From Ruminococcus sp. UBA6407 (GTDB taxonomy: Bacteria > Bacillota > Clostridia > Oscillospirales > Ruminococcaceae), in NCBI GenBank assembly GCA_002438605.1, contig DJPR01000040.1:93995-121726 (forward strand): a stretch of DNA of 27,732 nt, read 5' to 3'. Positions 25,186 to 27,732 of this stretch are shown here, one piece after another (position 1 is the first letter of the stretch; each line of letters starts with the position of its first letter). The position numbers and the translations under genes were made by a program. The notes beneath the pieces are model-generated. The model searched no databases. It saw only the letters and a program-made list of their open reading frames with translations, and was not told the origin of the DNA.

Positions 25186-25202
25186 TATGTTTATTGTTGT
25201 AA

Positions 25203-27149
25203 TTATCTGACTTTTTTTGCAATGTCATCAATAAGTTTTGCAAGAAGGTCATTCTGAGTCATTGAACCTAAATCACCCTCACGTCTTGAACGAACTGAAA
25301 CAGTCTTTTCTTCAACTTCCTTATCGCCGATTGTAAGCATAACAGGCAGTTTTTCCATTGTTGCTGAACGGATTTTATATCCTACCTTTTCTGCTCTGTC
25401 ATCAATTGACGCACGAATATTTGCGGCTTCAAGCTTTTCAAGAACCTCATGGCAGTAATCAAGGTGTCTGTCAGCAACAGGTATGATTCTAACCTGTTCA
25501 GGTGCGAGCCACAGCGGCAATGCTCCTGCATACTTTTCAATAAGGTAAGCAAGTGTACGCTCATAGCAGCCCAATGATGTTCTGTGAATAATATATGGAC
25601 GTTTTTTAGTTCCGTCAACATCAATATATTCCATGCCGAAACGTTCTGCAAGGAGCATATCAATCTGAATTGTAACAATTGTATCTTCCTTGCCGTAAAC
25701 ATTTCTGTACTGAATATCAAGCTTAGGGCCGTAGAATGCGGCTTCATCAATGCCTATTTCGTATTTTACTCCGAGGTGGTCAAGGATTTTAGCCATTACA
25801 GCCTGTGCTTCCTCCCACTGCTCAGCAGTTCCCTCGTACTTATTCTTTGGATTAGCAGGATCCCACTGTGAGAAACGGAATGTGCAGTCCTCAAGAAGTC
25901 CGACTGTTTCAAGCATATATTTAGCAAGGTCAAGACAGTCCTTGAATTCTTCTTCAAGCTGTTCAGGACGGAGAACGAGGTGTCCCTCTGAAATAGTAAA
26001 CTGACGTACACGGATAAGTCCATGCATTTCGCCGCTGTCTTCATTACGGAAAAGTGTAGATGTTTCACCCAGTCTCATCGGCAGGTCACGGTATGAACGC
26101 TGTCTGTTGAGGAATACCTGATACTGGAAAGGACAAGTCATTGGACGAAGTGCAAAGCATTCCTTTGTTTCATCATAAGGGTCGCCAAGTACGAACATAC
26201 CGTCAAGATAGTGATCCCAGTGACCTGAAATTTTATAAAATTCTCTTTTTGCCATAAATGGAGTTTTTGTGAGAAGGTAGCCATGTTTTTGTTCAACATC
26301 CTCAACCCATCTCTGCAAAGTCTGAATAACTCTTGAACCCTTTGGCAGAATAATAGGAAGTCCCTGACCAACAACGTCAACTGTTGTGAAGAATTCAAGT
26401 TCACGTCCAAGCTTATTGTGGTCACGCATTTTAGCTTCTTCACGCTGTTTTATGTCAGCCTCCAGCTCGGCAGCCTTTGGATATGCTGTTGCATAAATTC
26501 TTGAAAGCATCTTATTCTTTTCAGAGCCTCTCCAATAAGCACCTGTACATGAAATCAGTTTAAATGCCTTTACAGGAGCTGTTGTCATAAGGTGAGGGCC
26601 TGCACAAAGGTCAATAAATTCACCCTGCTTATAAAACGAGATTGGTTCACCCTTATCTGCGTGTTCCTTGCAAAGCTCAACCTTGTAAGGCTCGTCCATT
26701 TCCTCAAGCTTTGCAATTGCTTCAGCAGGGGAAAGCTCAAACTGTTCAAGGGCAATGCCTTCTTTAACGATTTTTTTCATTTCAGCTTCAATTTTTTCAA
26801 GTTCTTCGGAAGTAAATGGCTTTGCAATGTCAAAGTCATAGTAAAAGCCATTGTCAATTGCAGGGCCTATAGCAAGCTTTGCTTCAGGGTAAAGTCTTTT
26901 TACTGCCTGTGCAAGAATATGTGAAGCAGTATGCCAGAATGTTTTTTTACCGTCAAGTGAATCAAATGTACAAACCTCAAATTCACAGTCGCTGTCAATA
27001 ATGGTACGGATATCCTTTACTTCGCCATTTATCTTTACACAGCAGGCAGCCTTGTAAAGTCCCATACCTATTCCCTTGATAATCTCTGATGTAGCCATTG
27101 CTGACTCGATTTCACGTATGCTTCCATCTTTAAGTGTTAGCTTAATCAT
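25203..27149 (-). CDS. thrS: Threonyl-tRNA synthetase
   Basis: 648 aa, full length for the bacterial enzyme. It charges tRNA-Thr and edits mischarged Ser-tRNA. Order of parts: TGS domain (1-62), editing domain with HTASHILAQAVKRLYP and the distant CAGPH, class II catalytic core with the motif-2 region FRNEDSGEMHGLIRVRQF and RPMTCPFQYQVF (Zn-ligand Cys), motif 3 near HRTSLGCYERTLAYLIE, and the anticodon-binding domain from LWLAPEQVRIIPV to the end. AAAAGGAG precedes the ATG. The gene is controlled by a T-box leader with a threonine specifier codon, which agrees with the assignment. Confidence 0.98.
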   Translation of the reverse strand: MIKLTLKDGSIREIESAMATSEIIKGIGMGLYKAACCVKINGEVKDIRTIIDSDCEFEVCTFDSLDGKKTFWHTASHILAQAVKRLYPEAKLAIGPAIDNGFYYDFDIAKPFTSEELEKIEAEMKKIVKEGIALEQFELSPAEAIAKLEEMDEPYKVELCKEHADKGEPISFYKQGEFIDLCAGPHLMTTAPVKAFKLISCTGAYWRGSEKNKMLSRIYATAYPKAAELEADIKQREEAKMRDHNKLGRELEFFTTVDVVGQGLPIILPKGSRVIQTLQRWVEDVEQKHGYLLTKTPFMAKREFYKISGHWDHYLDGMFVLGDPYDETKECFALRPMTCPFQYQVFLNRQRSYRDLPMRLGETSTLFRNEDSGEMHGLIRVRQFTISEGHLVLRPEQLEEEFKDCLDLAKYMLETVGLLEDCTFRFSQWDPANPKNKYEGTAEQWEEAQAVMAKILDHLGVKYEIGIDEAAFYGPKLDIQYRNVYGKEDTIVTIQIDMLLAERFGMEYIDVDGTKKRPYIIHRTSLGCYERTLAYLIEKYAGALPLWLAPEQVRIIPVADRHLDYCHEVLEKLEAANIRASIDDRAEKVGYKIRSATMEKLPVMLTIGDKEVEEKTVSVRSRREGDLGSMTQNDLLAKLIDDIAKKVR

Positions 27150-27327
27150 AATTATTCTCCTTTTTATTCAGAACCTGTTCTCATAGTATATAATGTTCAG
27201 ATTTTCGGCAAATTAGCTGACAGCCGTGTCAAAAATCCTTGTCATTCATCGGTATGACCGCATTCTTGCTCTCTGCTAAATCATGCACAAAAGTCTGCAT
27301 ATTCTATCTGTGAGAATAAGTTCTTAT
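27150..27327 (-). other. Second leader segment between T-box terminator and thrS
   Basis: About 178 bases without a gene. Small hairpins are possible: GTCAT(N8)ATGAC at 27241-27258 and GACA-GCCG-TGTC nearby. No convincing consensus promoter and no second T-box sequence were found. Confidence 0.5.
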
Positions 27328-27330
27328 AAT

Positions 27331-27368
27331 AAAACGTCCCTTAAACCGCAAGTGCAGTCTAAGGGACG
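27331..27368 (-). terminator. T-box attenuator terminator
   Basis: CGTCCCTTA pairs with TAAGGGACG and is followed by TTTTATT on the minus strand, directly downstream of the T-box sequence. Confidence 0.93.
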
Positions 27369-27562
27369 ATAAAATCGTGGTTCCACCCAAGTTTATACAG
27401 ATAAATCTGTACCTCTTTTGCTCTGTAACGGGAGCAGCCCGTTGTTTATTGGACAAACTCAGAGGCGGTATGCTTTTTCACGCTGTACAGCCTTTCACCA
27501 AGCGGCTGCTCTCTGAAACAGTGATGTGATAAGCCATCCTCATCAACGATTTAATTTATTTC

Positions 27563-27610
27563 AGACAGCATCATACAAAGCATGTCAAAAGACTTTGTGC
27601 GGTGTTGTCT
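27563..27610 (-). repeat. Dispersed palindrome, copy A (5' end of the thrS transcript)
   Basis: On the minus strand AGACAACACCGCACAAAG pairs with GCTTTGTATGATGCTGTC, with only about two mismatches and several G:U pairs; loop TCTTTTGACAT. It starts about 8 bases after the predicted start of transcription, before stem I of the T-box. Confidence 0.8.
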
Positions 27611-27623
27611 TTACTGTAAACAC

Positions 27624-27652
27624 ATTTTAACATACTCTGTTTACAATGTCAA
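27624..27652 (-). promoter_or_regulatory. Promoter of the thrS T-box transcript
   Basis: TTGACA, 17 bases, TAAAAT on the minus strand. Confidence 0.88.
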
Positions 27653-27669
27653 GAGGAAAAATAAAAATA

Positions 27670-27691
27670 CTCACAGTTTAAAAACTGTGAG
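27670..27691 (-). terminator. Terminator after the tRNA gene
   Basis: CTCACAGTTT / AAACTGTGAG with a 2-base loop, followed on the minus strand by TATTTTTATTTTT. It starts 6 bases after the tRNA CCA end and separates it from the thrS promoter. Confidence 0.88.
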
Positions 27692-27697
27692 CTTAAA

Positions 27698-27732
27698 TGG
27701 TCGAGGTGACGGGACTTGAACCCACGGCCTCT
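27698..27732 (-). tRNA. tRNA, 3' part only (identity not readable)
   Basis: On the minus strand the T-arm GTGGG-TTCAAGT-CCCGT is followed by the acceptor strand CACCTCG, A and an encoded CCA. The anticodon and the rest of the gene lie beyond the window, so the amino acid cannot be given. Confidence 0.9.

Larger units (their letters stand above)
27328..27617 (-). promoter_or_regulatory. T-box leader of thrS (threonine specifier ACC)
   Basis: On the minus strand the T-box sequence TGGGTGGAACCACG lies at 27376-27389. Stem I carries AGAGAGCAG and GGTGAAAG, and the specifier loop AGCATACCGCCTCTGAG contains ACC at 27467-27469, a threonine codon. Uncharged tRNA-Thr should stabilise the antiterminator and allow thrS transcription. 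Of the gene-free stretch between thrS and the tRNA, this leader fills the greater part. Confidence 0.95.

Noticed and set aside
25118..25252. N-terminal extension of the membrane protein into thrS
   Set aside because: It would overlap thrS and run through the thrS terminator hairpin; the GTG at 25117 has an ideal ribosome site.
27150..27327. A second, tandem T-box
   Set aside because: AGAGAGC and ATACCG recur there on the minus strand, but there is no second GGTGGAACC sequence and no second terminator.

Overview
The window looks like a chromosomal piece of an anaerobic, low-GC, spore-lineage Firmicute, most likely a plant-fibre-degrading Ruminococcus (Oscillospiraceae). The grounds are three or four secreted proteins with type I dockerin modules, an intracellular GH94 cellobiose phosphorylase, spoIVB, a T-box-controlled thrS and the Bacillota gene order darA-holB-ricT. 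The species cannot be named from the sequence alone. Promoters are unusually easy to read: eleven near-consensus sigma-A promoters are visible, ten with a 17-base spacer and one with 16.

Layout. (1) 1-6066, housekeeping: spoIVB (+) converges on ptsH/HPr (-); then a tight minus-strand operon darA-holB-ricT-queH-rimM-trmD (c-di-AMP receptor, DNA polymerase III delta prime, RicT, queuosine reductase, ribosome maturation, tRNA m1G37 methylation). (2) 6115-14988, secreted and dockerin island: a PL1-PL9 double pectate lyase, a TolB-like beta-propeller protein with a vestigial half dockerin, a C39-like cysteine peptidase with the dockerin in its middle, and a DUF4874/DUF4832 protein with dockerin. 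(3) 15001-22859, central metabolism: GNAT acetyltransferase, citrate synthase plus aldose epimerase, cellobiose phosphorylase, GTP-type PEP carboxykinase. (4) 22888-27732: nicotinamidase-like hydrolase, a polytopic GT-C-like membrane protein, thrS with a complete T-box leader, and the 3' end of a tRNA.

Together the genes suggest extracellular pectin and fibre attack, cytoplasmic phosphorolysis of cellobiose, epimerase-assisted entry of sugar into glycolysis, and PEP carboxykinase and citrate synthase linking PEP, oxaloacetate and citrate. This pathway reading is inference from gene identities.

The least explained structure is a family of about 37-48 base imperfect palindromes, with six recognisable copies. 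Four of them lie directly at or just after a predicted transcription start (thrS, the DUF4832 gene, the C39 gene, the beta-propeller gene); one precedes spoIVB and one lies between convergent genes. The arms differ between copies yet keep pairing, with many G:U pairs. They behave like a dispersed element that supplies a 5'-end RNA hairpin.
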